DNA of 64,000 bases from Verrucomicrobiales bacterium. Its GTDB lineage: Bacteria > Verrucomicrobiota > Verrucomicrobiia > Verrucomicrobiales > DEV007. The stretch spans positions 434,001-498,000 of the forward strand of contig JARGPJ010000003.1 in assembly GCA_029212615.1 (NCBI GenBank). Reading direction: 5' to 3'. The first letter of the stretch is position 1, and every line of letters starts with the position of its first letter. Below, one piece after another: positions 35,505 through 43,461 of this stretch. Under the pieces are notes generated by a model. The model saw nothing but the letters and a program-made list of their open reading frames with translations. It made no database searches and was not told the DNA's origin. The translations under genes were made by a program, and so were the position numbers.

Positions 35505-36095
35505 ATGAACTCTCAATCGATCAATCCTGAAAACTGGAATCTTTCCTACCGTGACTACCTCATCCGTTTCGCGCTCCAGCGAATTTCGGACTACGGAACC
35601 GCTGAAGACCTTGTCCAGGACACTTTCCTCTCAGGTTGGAACGCGAGAGAATCTTTCCGCGGAGACTGCAATGAGCGTACCTGGCTCACTGGAATTCTTC
35701 GAAATAAAATCATCGATCATTATCGCAAAACAGGTCGCCGTCCGTCTGTTCTCACGACAGATCTCGATGCTGCATCCCGCGATGAAAACGAGACGTTCTC
35801 CTGGATCGATCAGCAGCCCGATCTCAGCCTGACAAACCGCCCTGAGGCGGAAACTGAAAAGCATGAGTTTCTTGAGGACCTCGAGAAAGCCGTTACCGCT
35901 CTCCCTGAGAAAATGGGGCGAGCTTACGAAATGCGCGAACTTCAGGGACTTTCCACCGATGAAATCACCGATGAGCTTCGCATCTCAAAAGCCAATCTCT
36001 GGGTCCTGATTCATCGTGCAAAGCAAACATTAAGTGAGCAACTCGACACTGAATGGAATGGAATGGATGAATTCGGGGGACGCCGCGCTGCCTGA
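35505..36095 (+). CDS. ECF-type RNA polymerase sigma factor (TetR-controlled)
   Basis: A 196-residue sigma factor with region 2 (FALQRISDYGTAEDLVQDTF, 22-41, then RTWLTGILRNKIIDHYRK) and region 4 (ALPEKMGRAYEMRELQGLST, EITDELRISKANLWVLIHRA). No recognisable anti-sigma gene follows, which is unusual for an ECF factor; the upstream TetR and its operator may be the control device instead. The tail (DTEWNGMDEFGGRRAA) is short. It is followed by about 380 bases with only small ORFs. Confidence 0.9.
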   Translation: MNSQSINPENWNLSYRDYLIRFALQRISDYGTAEDLVQDTFLSGWNARESFRGDCNERTWLTGILRNKIIDHYRKTGRRPSVLTTDLDAASRDENETFSWIDQQPDLSLTNRPEAETEKHEFLEDLEKAVTALPEKMGRAYEMRELQGLSTDEITDELRISKANLWVLIHRAKQTLSEQLDTEWNGMDEFGGRRAA

Positions 36096-36475
36096 ATTAT
36101 TCTGAATTTCTTGAATAGAGTCAAAAACTCGTGCGTCTCCCCCGTAGCATCTCAAACAGAATGACGTGATTTTCCTATGCCTCCTTTTGAATTCCAGGCG
36201 CTTCGTCACGTAGCAGCCGGGAACAACAAGACAACATAGGAGCAGAGACAGTAGCCAGAGCATGAGCGAAATTGCACGACAGATTATTCGGGAACAATGG
36301 CCACGACGCCATGACCCGAGCCCTCTTGTACGCCGTCAGGCGAAGAGTCTCATTCGGACGCACATTTATCTGCTTCGTGGCTGGACAACTCAGCAGGTCG
36401 CCTGAGTTTTTAAAATAAATCGAAAAATTTGAAATTTTTAGTTAATTTTTCCAAATTATTGGGATAAATTAACAA
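36096..36475. other. 380-base region without a clear gene
   Basis: No ORF of family quality is seen. It holds a 20-codon frame (36177-36239) ending in an AGGAG-like stretch, and a 47-codon frame (36262-36405, listed separately). It also has a perfect 8-base inverted repeat (36336-36343 with 36398-36405). The last 70 bases are very AT-rich and probably hold the promoter of the NlpC/P60 gene. The segment could encode a small regulator or a non-coding transcript. Confidence 0.4.
36262..36405 (+). CDS. Possible 47-residue basic small protein
   Basis: An ATG-initiated frame of 47 codons. The product is arginine-rich and mostly helical (IIREQWPRRHDPSPLVRRQA, then SLIRTHIYLLRGWTTQQVA). An AGGAG-like motif lies about 20 bases upstream, which is too far for standard initiation. 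It follows the ECF sigma gene, where anti-sigma or accessory genes often sit. It has no zinc-binding residues, so it is not a typical anti-sigma. Coding status is uncertain. Confidence 0.3.
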   Translation: MSEIARQIIREQWPRRHDPSPLVRRQAKSLIRTHIYLLRGWTTQQVA

Positions 36476-37282
36476 ATGTACTCCCGAAATGCCGTTTTCT
36501 GTTTCATGGTTATCTCAGCGGTCGCCTTTCTATCGAATGGTCATGCCGCTCCTAAAGAGCGAACGTTCCGCTCGATTCGGCCGATCGTGCCCATCAAGCA
36601 GAACGTAAATCCCGGCGAAACCCGTGTTCACACGCAAACCGTTAAACTGACGATCCCGCCCCCTCCGATTCCGGAGCCCTCTTCCGCTCTGTTTCCGGAG
36701 GGCAGTGTTCCGGAGATCGATCTTCCGCCGGAAACGGTCGTCGAAACAAACGAAAAGGAAGAGGAGAAGTCTGAAGGACTTCAACTGCCTGACCCCGACG
36801 CGCCGAGCCTTGCCAGACTTCGCGAAGAAGCCCACCGTCTCGCCGATCGTGGATTAACCTACAAGTTTGGCGCCGATGATCCGAAATCCGGAGGACTCGA
36901 TTGCTCAGGAGCCATGCAATACCTTCTCTCGAAGATTGGAGTCGACGACGTCCCGAGAACCTCATATGACCAATACTACTGGCTGAAGAAACAAAAACTT
37001 CTCGACGATGTTTACGGAAAATCGGCAGCCGATAAGATGTTTAAAAAACTGGCCCCGGGAGACCTTATCTTTTGGGGAGGCACCTGGAAATCCGGCCATC
37101 GCGTTTCTCATGTGATGCTCTATCTGGGATACGACGCGAATGCCGACAAGCACTATGTTTTCGGTGCACGTGGGAAAAGTTCGAAAGGACTGCTCGGCAA
37201 TGGGGTGGATATTTTCGAACTGGAACCGGATCGTGGCCGACTCATTGCTCACGGCAAGATTCCCGGCCTCGTTTACCAATGA
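36476..37282 (+). CDS. Secreted NlpC/P60 peptidase
   Basis: A 268-residue protein with a signal peptide (cleaved near GHAA, residues 22-25) and a proline-rich linker (60-110). The C-terminal NlpC/P60 domain has the catalytic cysteine C143 in GGLDCSGAMQYLLSK and histidine H212 in RVSHVMLYLG, with DLIFWGG between. Such enzymes cut peptidoglycan stem peptides in the periplasm. No SH3 or LysM targeting domain is seen; the linker may replace it. It ends 4 bases before the converging helicase gene. Confidence 0.92.
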   Translation: MYSRNAVFCFMVISAVAFLSNGHAAPKERTFRSIRPIVPIKQNVNPGETRVHTQTVKLTIPPPPIPEPSSALFPEGSVPEIDLPPETVVETNEKEEEKSEGLQLPDPDAPSLARLREEAHRLADRGLTYKFGADDPKSGGLDCSGAMQYLLSKIGVDDVPRTSYDQYYWLKKQKLLDDVYGKSAADKMFKKLAPGDLIFWGGTWKSGHRVSHVMLYLGYDANADKHYVFGARGKSSKGLLGNGVDIFELEPDRGRLIAHGKIPGLVYQ

Positions 37283-37286
37283 CGCC

Positions 37287-39926
37287 CTATTTCATTGGCG
37301 CGAGAAGGTCATCCAGCTCACCGTCTGAAAAGGTCAACTTCTGAGGGGTTCCTTCCAGAATCCCCTCAAACAGGGCACGTTTCTTCTGCTGTAGCATGAG
37401 GATTTTCTCCTCGATCGTCCCCGTCGTAATCAGCTTGTAAACAAAGACGGGATTCTTCTGGCCGATGCGATACGCACGGTCGGTTGCCTGAGCTTCCAAA
37501 GCGGGATTCCACCACGGGTCAAAATGGATCACTGTGTCTGCAAGAGTGAGATTCAACCCTGTTCCCCCTGCCCTGAGACTAATCAGAAAAACCGGTGCTT
37601 TCCCCGCTTGAAAGTCATCGCAAAGTTGCCCCCGGTCCTTGGATTGCCCCGTCAGCAGAAGGTAACGAATCTGCTCTTTTTGCAGCGCCTTCTCGATAAT
37701 CGAAAGCATTCCCGTAAACTGGGAAAAGATAAGAATCCTCCGCCCCTCCCGGACCATCGAAGGAAGCATATCCATGAGCAGCTCCATTTTTGCCGAGCTT
37801 TTCACTTTCTGAGCGGATGGAAGATTGAGCAGCTGCGGATGATTGCAGACCTGACGAAGCTTCATGAGCGCTTCGAGGACAAGGAGCCTCGAACGCTCGA
37901 CTCCGAGCCGCTCGATTTCTTCGTGCACTTCACGGCTCACAGCCGCTCGGACCGCCTCGTATAGCTCAACCTGCTTCGGAAGAAGTTCCAGCGAGCGAAC
38001 AATCTCACTTTTCGGAGGAAGATCCTTTGCCACGAGCAACTTGGTCCGCCGAAGCATGAGAGGAGCAACCCGCTCGGAGAGCCTCTTTCGTAAACCTTCA
38101 TCCCGATCATTCTCAATTGGGGCCCGGAAACATCGATTAAAACTTTCCTCGCTGCCAAGAAATCCGGGCATGAGAAAATGAAATTGTGACCACAGTTCTC
38201 CAAGATGATTCTCGATCGGCGTTCCTGAAAGACATAGCCGATGACGGGCATCAATCTTGTAGGCAACCTTCGTTACCTGAGATGAAGTGTTCTTAATCGT
38301 ATGAGCCTCATCAAGAACGACGTAGTGGAACGGCTGATTTAACAACTCTTCAGCATCCCTCAATAATACCGGATAGGAAGTCACGACAAGATCACAGTGC
38401 TGCAGGACAGAGTAGTATTTCTTCCGGTTGGATCCCTGCAAGGCGATTACCTTCAGAGAAGGAGCGAATTTCTTTGCCTCCTTCTCCCAGTTCGGAACAA
38501 CGCTCTTAGGAGCCAGAATCAAATTAGGAAGGTCCGAGCGACCGGATGCCTTCTCGTGATGCAAATGACACAGGGTCTGGATTGTTTTCCCCAACCCCAT
38601 ATCGTCAGCAAGAATCCCTCCCATCTTCTGTTCGCGAAGAAACTGGAGCCACTCGAACCCATCCTGCTGATAAGGCCTCAGCGTCGCAAGAAAGCCCTGC
38701 GGTGCATCGAGGGCCTCTTTCGGCTTCAACGACTCAAGGTCCTCTGCCTGAGCGAGAATTCGCTTCGGAGCCTTCTTTACAATGGCATGCTCTCCCTTTG
38801 CCCCGGCAACCTGTGCTGCTCGAATTTTGTGCAGCTTGATCGTTCCATCCTCCTCGATGGTATCGCGATCAAAAAGTTCTGTCAGGGTCCCGAAGATCGA
38901 TTTCAAACGAGCCGCCGGGAACGCGACAAATTTTCCTGTGTCGCCGGCAGGAATGGGTATCTTCTTCCTCGCCGGCCAATCATCCAGCACCGCGAGTGAA
39001 TCATTCGAAGGACGACTTTCCAGATAGCGAACCAGGTAGGGGAGCAGATTTACCCGCTCTCCATTAACCTGCATGCCATACTCAAACCCAAACCAATCGA
39101 CATCCTCCCGCTCCTCTTTGATCTCCCCGTAGAAATCAAGTGGCTCGACCACTTGAAGTCCGAATCCTTCATCGATCACAATTTCACAGTCTAAATCGAC
39201 AAACTCCTGTTTCCGGTTAGTCAAAAAGTCAGCCCAGAACACTTCCTGCATTCCACGTCGTATCGCGGAGTAGGCATAACACTGCCGGCATTCAGCCTCA
39301 ATCTCGTCCCAGGGATACAATTCGACGAGGCGCTTCAACCCCATCTCACGAAGTTTGGTTTCCACTCTCGGGTCCTCTCCCGTCACACGGGCCAGCGGCA
39401 TCCTTTCAAGAACAGCCCGGGCATCCGAATCATCCCAGTGAAGAATTCCCGCACGAACATCTGTGGCAAACAGTTCAACTCGCGTGGTTAAAGCCCCCAT
39501 CCCGAATTCGTTGTCCGAGACAGCCCCTTTCTCAATCATCGCCGCCATCAGCAAAGCAGCGACATGTTCATTGTTCGGAGACACATCTGCATCGCTGCGT
39601 CCGTCGACCTTCCACTGCCCCTCTCCGGTACGATGAATGACGATACTGACCTCTGCGGCGACTTCCCCTTTCTCCGGGGTAACCTGACCAAAGATCCCCG
39701 CAAAATTGCCCTGAATATTTGCCGTCACAAGCCTGACGAGGCCGGAATCGACAAGCCATCTCGCACGGTTCAGTGAGTCACGGGAAAATATATCGCCACA
39801 GAATGGGGCTTCGCTGAGCGCAATTTTTCCCAGAATACCGGCGGTGTCGGGGCCATCCCCGTCAAAACGGGAACGACTTTCTAAAGAAGAATGGTTCAAG
39901 GGAATAAGCGGATAACGAGTGAGCAA
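37287..39926 (-). CDS. SNF2-family DEAD/DEAH helicase with degenerate SWIM domain
   Basis: An 879-residue ATPase of the SWI2/SNF2 superfamily. Helicase motifs: LADDMGLGKTIQTL (Walker A, about 439-452), LDEAHTIKN (538-546), LCLSGTPIENHLGELW, ILIFSQFTGMLSIIEKAL and QATDRAYRIGQKNPVFVYKL near the end. The N-terminal 130 residues resemble the SWIM zinc domain that usually precedes this bacterial clade (start of a SLNRARWLVDSG repeat, and HVAALLMAAM). The expected CxCxnCxH cysteines are missing and only histidine H121 is kept. The start is a TTG at 39926, since no ATG lies before the conserved N-terminal block. Role: remodelling of protein-DNA complexes, by analogy. Confidence 0.9.
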   Translation of the reverse strand: MLTRYPLIPLNHSSLESRSRFDGDGPDTAGILGKIALSEAPFCGDIFSRDSLNRARWLVDSGLVRLVTANIQGNFAGIFGQVTPEKGEVAAEVSIVIHRTGEGQWKVDGRSDADVSPNNEHVAALLMAAMIEKGAVSDNEFGMGALTTRVELFATDVRAGILHWDDSDARAVLERMPLARVTGEDPRVETKLREMGLKRLVELYPWDEIEAECRQCYAYSAIRRGMQEVFWADFLTNRKQEFVDLDCEIVIDEGFGLQVVEPLDFYGEIKEEREDVDWFGFEYGMQVNGERVNLLPYLVRYLESRPSNDSLAVLDDWPARKKIPIPAGDTGKFVAFPAARLKSIFGTLTELFDRDTIEEDGTIKLHKIRAAQVAGAKGEHAIVKKAPKRILAQAEDLESLKPKEALDAPQGFLATLRPYQQDGFEWLQFLREQKMGGILADDMGLGKTIQTLCHLHHEKASGRSDLPNLILAPKSVVPNWEKEAKKFAPSLKVIALQGSNRKKYYSVLQHCDLVVTSYPVLLRDAEELLNQPFHYVVLDEAHTIKNTSSQVTKVAYKIDARHRLCLSGTPIENHLGELWSQFHFLMPGFLGSEESFNRCFRAPIENDRDEGLRKRLSERVAPLMLRRTKLLVAKDLPPKSEIVRSLELLPKQVELYEAVRAAVSREVHEEIERLGVERSRLLVLEALMKLRQVCNHPQLLNLPSAQKVKSSAKMELLMDMLPSMVREGRRILIFSQFTGMLSIIEKALQKEQIRYLLLTGQSKDRGQLCDDFQAGKAPVFLISLRAGGTGLNLTLADTVIHFDPWWNPALEAQATDRAYRIGQKNPVFVYKLITTGTIEEKILMLQQKKRALFEGILEGTPQKLTFSDGELDDLLAPMK

Positions 39927-39983
39927 ACATCATCAAGCTCTGGAGTTTTTCAACCTCGACGAACAAAATTTCGAGAGGATCAC

Positions 39984-40019
39984 AAAGAAAAGAGCCAGGC
40001 GGATTTCTCCGCCTGGCTC
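39984..40019 (-). terminator. Terminator of the ECF sigma/anti-sigma operon
   Basis: A perfect 12-bp GC-rich stem (39992-40003 with 40008-40019) and a 4-base loop are followed, read on the minus strand, by TTTTCTTTG. It lies 44 bases after the anti-sigma stop. Confidence 0.88.
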
Positions 40020-40062
40020 CACAGGTTTACGTCCACGGTCGGACAATGTCCTTCCGCAAATT

Positions 40063-41118
40063 CTATCTCGAAAACTCAAGCTTCAACTCGGCGATCGCTG
40101 CCTGGTTTCGCTCGAGCAACCCGGCAAGCTCAGCACGCGCCTCGGAGTCTTCGGGAAGACCGTGAACAAAATCACTGAGGTCACGCTGCACCGCCTGAAA
40201 ATCATAGATGAGCTCGAGATCCTTCTCAGAATCCATCACTGGATTCCCACTCATTGAAATCGGTCTGAAACCGGCAAGAACACGTCCCGGCGATTCAGTC
40301 TGAACCGTCTCCCCACCGTCCAGAGAAACATATCCACGGACAAAAACACGTGAGGATCCTTCAGCTGGCGACACCTTGTTCCTCATGCGCCCTTCAATCA
40401 ATCCGGTTTCAACACCATAGCGGACAACTCCATTTTCCACAGGAGGAAGATAGGAATCGACCCGGTCAAAACGGGAGTTTTCCTGAGCCACTCCATTCGA
40501 TACGTTAACCGCAGAGCCGCTGTGAGAAGCAGGAATCATTGCATTAGAGTCCAAATAACTGGCATCGACAGGGCGGGATAACTCATCCAGTGCGTCGACC
40601 AAATCCAAGCTCGCCACGTCATCAATCTCCTCTGCGAGAAAAAGCTGCGGAACATGCACATTGTTCTCTACGCTCGCGAGAGCAACTGGGCTGACCACAC
40701 TGCCGGGAGCGGTATTCACTTCGCCGCCATCAAGGCCGGCCACACTTACCTTACCCGCTTGATTAAACATCGCGGCACCCACCAAAACCATTGCTGCTAC
40801 CGCGGCGGCCATACAAATGAGCGCTGATCGCCCCTGCTTGAACGACGCTGCCTGATTGAATTGCACCGGTGCAATCACTTTCTCATCCACTACTGACGGG
40901 AGCGCCTCAAGATTCGGTTCGTTCATCTCGCTGCACCACTCACTCTTCAATCCTTTCGAAAGAAGGCCCATTATTTCCTCCATCGACTCAAGTTCTTTTG
41001 CCGCCAGCGGAGAAGCCTCCAGTTTCGACTCAAACTCAATGCGCTCAGATGACGACATTTCCCCGAGGGCATATGCGGTAAGTTGGGGATCGTCAGAATT
41101 GACTGGTTCACGGTTCAT
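40063..41118 (-). CDS. Predicted membrane anti-sigma factor
   Basis: A 351-residue single-pass membrane protein. The cytoplasmic N-terminus (DDPQLTAYALGEMSSSERIE, 9-28) is the helical motif common in anti-sigma proteins of Verrucomicrobia; no HxxxCxxC zinc site is seen. One transmembrane helix lies at about 98-117 (SALICMAAAVAAMVLVGAAM). A periplasmic region of about 230 residues is mostly unstructured and ends in a helical segment (about 305-350). It lies 49 bases downstream of the ECF sigma gene in the same operon, so it is its likely partner. How the signal is sensed is not visible. Confidence 0.8.
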   Translation of the reverse strand: MNREPVNSDDPQLTAYALGEMSSSERIEFESKLEASPLAAKELESMEEIMGLLSKGLKSEWCSEMNEPNLEALPSVVDEKVIAPVQFNQAASFKQGRSALICMAAAVAAMVLVGAAMFNQAGKVSVAGLDGGEVNTAPGSVVSPVALASVENNVHVPQLFLAEEIDDVASLDLVDALDELSRPVDASYLDSNAMIPASHSGSAVNVSNGVAQENSRFDRVDSYLPPVENGVVRYGVETGLIEGRMRNKVSPAEGSSRVFVRGYVSLDGGETVQTESPGRVLAGFRPISMSGNPVMDSEKDLELIYDFQAVQRDLSDFVHGLPEDSEARAELAGLLERNQAAIAELKLEFSR

Positions 41119-41167
41119 GATTTAGCAGGACAGGTTGGCAGTTTATGAAGTGTAAAGATTTAAAAAG

Positions 41168-41707
41168 TCAGGAAGAAAGATCTACGCCCATTAACGTTCT
41201 CAGACGCTTAATACCCGTATGGATGAGAAAACCGACATTGCTTACGCTGAGTCCGGTAACATCGGAAATTTCCTTGTAGCTCAAATCGCCCTGAAACTTC
41301 AGGCGAATGACTTCCCGCTGATTCTCAGGAAGCTTTTCCAGATAGCGGAGAACTTCTTCAAAGCTCTCCTTCTGCTGCATCGCATTCGACGGGTCAGGAG
41401 ATGCATTCTCCATCTTTTCGAAAGCTTCGCCCGAAGACGTGAGCATCGGGTTCTCCTTGCGGAGCACATCGATTGAACGGTTACGACAAACGGTGTAAAG
41501 CCAGCTTTTCAGTTTACCCCGAATCATCTCGGGATCCTGACGGTGAAGCTTGATGAAAGTATCCTGGACCACGTCGCGAGCACGCTCCCAGTCTCCGCCA
41601 AGCAACCCTGCCGCATAGCCAGTCAATGGCCCTTCGAAGTCCGCCTGGGCGGACTCGACTAGTTCTCGGGGAGAAACCTCCATGGGTTGTATGAAAAGGG
41701 CGGACAT
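41168..41707 (-). CDS. ECF-type RNA polymerase sigma factor
   Basis: A 179-residue sigma-70 factor: region 2 with GDWERARDVVQDTFIKLHRQ and LKSWLYTVCRNRSIDVLRKE, region 4 with KLPENQREVIRLKFQGDLSY and KEISDVTGLSVSNVGFLIHT. It is transcribed with the anti-sigma gene that follows. The product is probably kept inactive by that membrane protein until an envelope or stress signal frees it. It is divergent from the NtrC-like gene, with 280 bases between them. Confidence 0.93.
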   Translation of the reverse strand: MSALFIQPMEVSPRELVESAQADFEGPLTGYAAGLLGGDWERARDVVQDTFIKLHRQDPEMIRGKLKSWLYTVCRNRSIDVLRKENPMLTSSGEAFEKMENASPDPSNAMQQKESFEEVLRYLEKLPENQREVIRLKFQGDLSYKEISDVTGLSVSNVGFLIHTGIKRLRTLMGVDLSS

Positions 41708-41987
41708 AGACGCGATGGCTACGCAGTCTTGAACGCTCCGGAAAAAGAGTTCTTAGAAAAAAATTTACTTAAACAATCTAAGCCAATTTTGAATTCTCTC
41801 AATGACGAGCTTTCTACGGTCCGGATCCAGCAAAAACGGCGATTTTCGACCCTTCAACCCACTGAATCGGGACCCGCTCTGAGAATTGAGATTTTCATTT
41901 ATGAGAGTTTTTTGTTGCAATACTTAAGATATCCGTAGTATTTGAGTTGCTTAACTAACCTATCTGCCCACTACAACTCATCCGACC

Positions 41988-43361
41988 ATGGCAAACATTC
42001 TCATTATCGACGACGAAGCCGCGATTCTAAACCTCATGGCCAAGTCATGCCGCCAGCAGGGACACGACGTCACCGCCGTCCAAACGGGACGGGACGGGAT
42101 TAAGGCTCTCGATACCGAGCAACCGGACCTCATGATCGTCGATCTCCTCATCGGTGACATGAACGGGCTCGATATCATCCGTTACTCGGAAGAAAACTAT
42201 CCGAAAACACAGGTGATCATGGTCACCGGAAACGGATCGGTTGAGACAGCGGTACAGGCCATGCGCCTCGGAGCCTTTGATTACCTGACGAAGCCATTTG
42301 AACTTGCCGATCTGCAGCGAACTGTCCAACTGGGACTTCAGCAAACCAGCAAGCCGGCATCAACTAAGACGGAAGGCTTTCAATCAGCGGCTATCTCGAT
42401 GCCTTCTATCGGGATGATAGGAGAGAGCCCCAAGGTAAAAGAGATTCTTGAAGTCATTGAGAAAATTGCCGACAACGACTCCCCTGTCCTGCTCGAAGGT
42501 GAGTTCGGCTCAGGAAAGCAGATGGTTGCCAGAAGCCTCCACAACGCCAGCAATCGAAAAGAGGCGCCATTTAAAGTGCTTCAGTGCTCAGCGCTACCGG
42601 AAGAACTTCTTGAGAGCGAGCTCTTCGGCTCTCCCTCAAGCCGCGGTGAAACAATCTTCTCCCGTGCCGCCGGCGGCACTGTCCTGCTCGAAGAGATCCA
42701 CGTCTTACCACTGCGACTTCAATCTCAGCTCGACAGCTACCTTGAAGAAGTAAACACACGCCGCATGATGAGCGACCTTCCGGGTCACATGGACGTCAGA
42801 TTCATCGCTTCATCTGCCAAGCCACTTCAGGATCTCATCGAAGCCGGGAACTTCCGGGAAGACCTATTTTACAAGATCTCGATTATTCCCATCGATGTTC
42901 CACCATTGAGAAGCCGGATCGAAGACATTGAGCCACTCGCCAATCACTTTCTAAAACAGCGTTCTGAGCGAACCGGAACAGCAAAACCGGAAATTGATAA
43001 GTACGCGAAGCGCCTTCTCGAAGGCTACAGTTGGCCGGGCAACGTCGGGGAACTCCAGAATGCGATTGAACGCGCATGCGCCTTCGCCGAAGCCGGTCGC
43101 ATTCGCCCGGTCGACCTTCCTCCCAAAGTCACTCAAAAAGTCGAAATCACCGATGAAGATGAAAAAACAACTCATCACCTCCCCATCGGAACAGGTCTTT
43201 CAGACTACGTCAGAAAGCAGGAGAAGCTTTTCATTCGTGAGACATTGAAATACAACGGCGGCTCACGTGAGAAAGCGGCAAGCATGCTCGGAGTCAGTAT
43301 CGCAACCCTCTACCGGAAGATGGGCCTTAAGCTTGAAAAAGACAAAATGACGACCCGCTAG
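41988..43361 (+). CDS. NtrC-like response regulator lacking the GAFTGA loop
   Basis: A 457-residue protein with receiver, AAA and Fis-type domains. The receiver has the acidic pair D8/D9 and a phospho-acceptor at D52 (MIVDLLIGDMNG), plus T80 and K102. In the AAA domain the Walker A is GEFGSGKQ (171-178) and the Walker B is TVLLEEI (231-237) with E for D. The sigma54-contacting GAFTGA motif, expected after ELFG (211-214), is replaced by SPSSRGETIF. The helix-turn-helix reads REKAASMLGVSIATLYRKMG. Without GAFTGA, activation of sigma54 is doubtful; it may act as a sigma70-type regulator like TyrR or HupR relatives. No histidine kinase is adjacent. Confidence 0.9.
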   Translation: MANILIIDDEAAILNLMAKSCRQQGHDVTAVQTGRDGIKALDTEQPDLMIVDLLIGDMNGLDIIRYSEENYPKTQVIMVTGNGSVETAVQAMRLGAFDYLTKPFELADLQRTVQLGLQQTSKPASTKTEGFQSAAISMPSIGMIGESPKVKEILEVIEKIADNDSPVLLEGEFGSGKQMVARSLHNASNRKEAPFKVLQCSALPEELLESELFGSPSSRGETIFSRAAGGTVLLEEIHVLPLRLQSQLDSYLEEVNTRRMMSDLPGHMDVRFIASSAKPLQDLIEAGNFREDLFYKISIIPIDVPPLRSRIEDIEPLANHFLKQRSERTGTAKPEIDKYAKRLLEGYSWPGNVGELQNAIERACAFAEAGRIRPVDLPPKVTQKVEITDEDEKTTHHLPIGTGLSDYVRKQEKLFIRETLKYNGGSREKAASMLGVSIATLYRKMGLKLEKDKMTTR

Positions 43362-43387
43362 GTATTCCCATACCGAAATAAAGAATC

Positions 43388-43429
43388 ACGCCTCTCACGG
43401 GAATACTAATTCTCATGAGGGGCGTTTTT
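43388..43429 (+). terminator. Terminator of the NtrC-like gene
   Basis: A 16-bp stem (43388-43403 with 43410-43425), with one mismatch, two G-T pairs and a 6-base loop, is followed by a run of T residues (to 43429). It lies 26 bases after the stop codon. Confidence 0.88.
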
Positions 43430-43461
43430 GTTTTCCACAATAGAACCCCGGGCCCCTCACT

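Noticed and set aside
36175-36363. 62-codon minus-strand frame behind the ECF sigma gene
   Set aside because: No family pattern, and it is antisense to the more plausible 47-codon frame; both could be chance.
41687-41938. 83-codon + strand frame between the ECF sigma and NtrC-like genes
   Set aside because: It overlaps the sigma start on the other strand, has no recognisable family pattern or signal sequence, and lies in what looks like a divergent promoter region.
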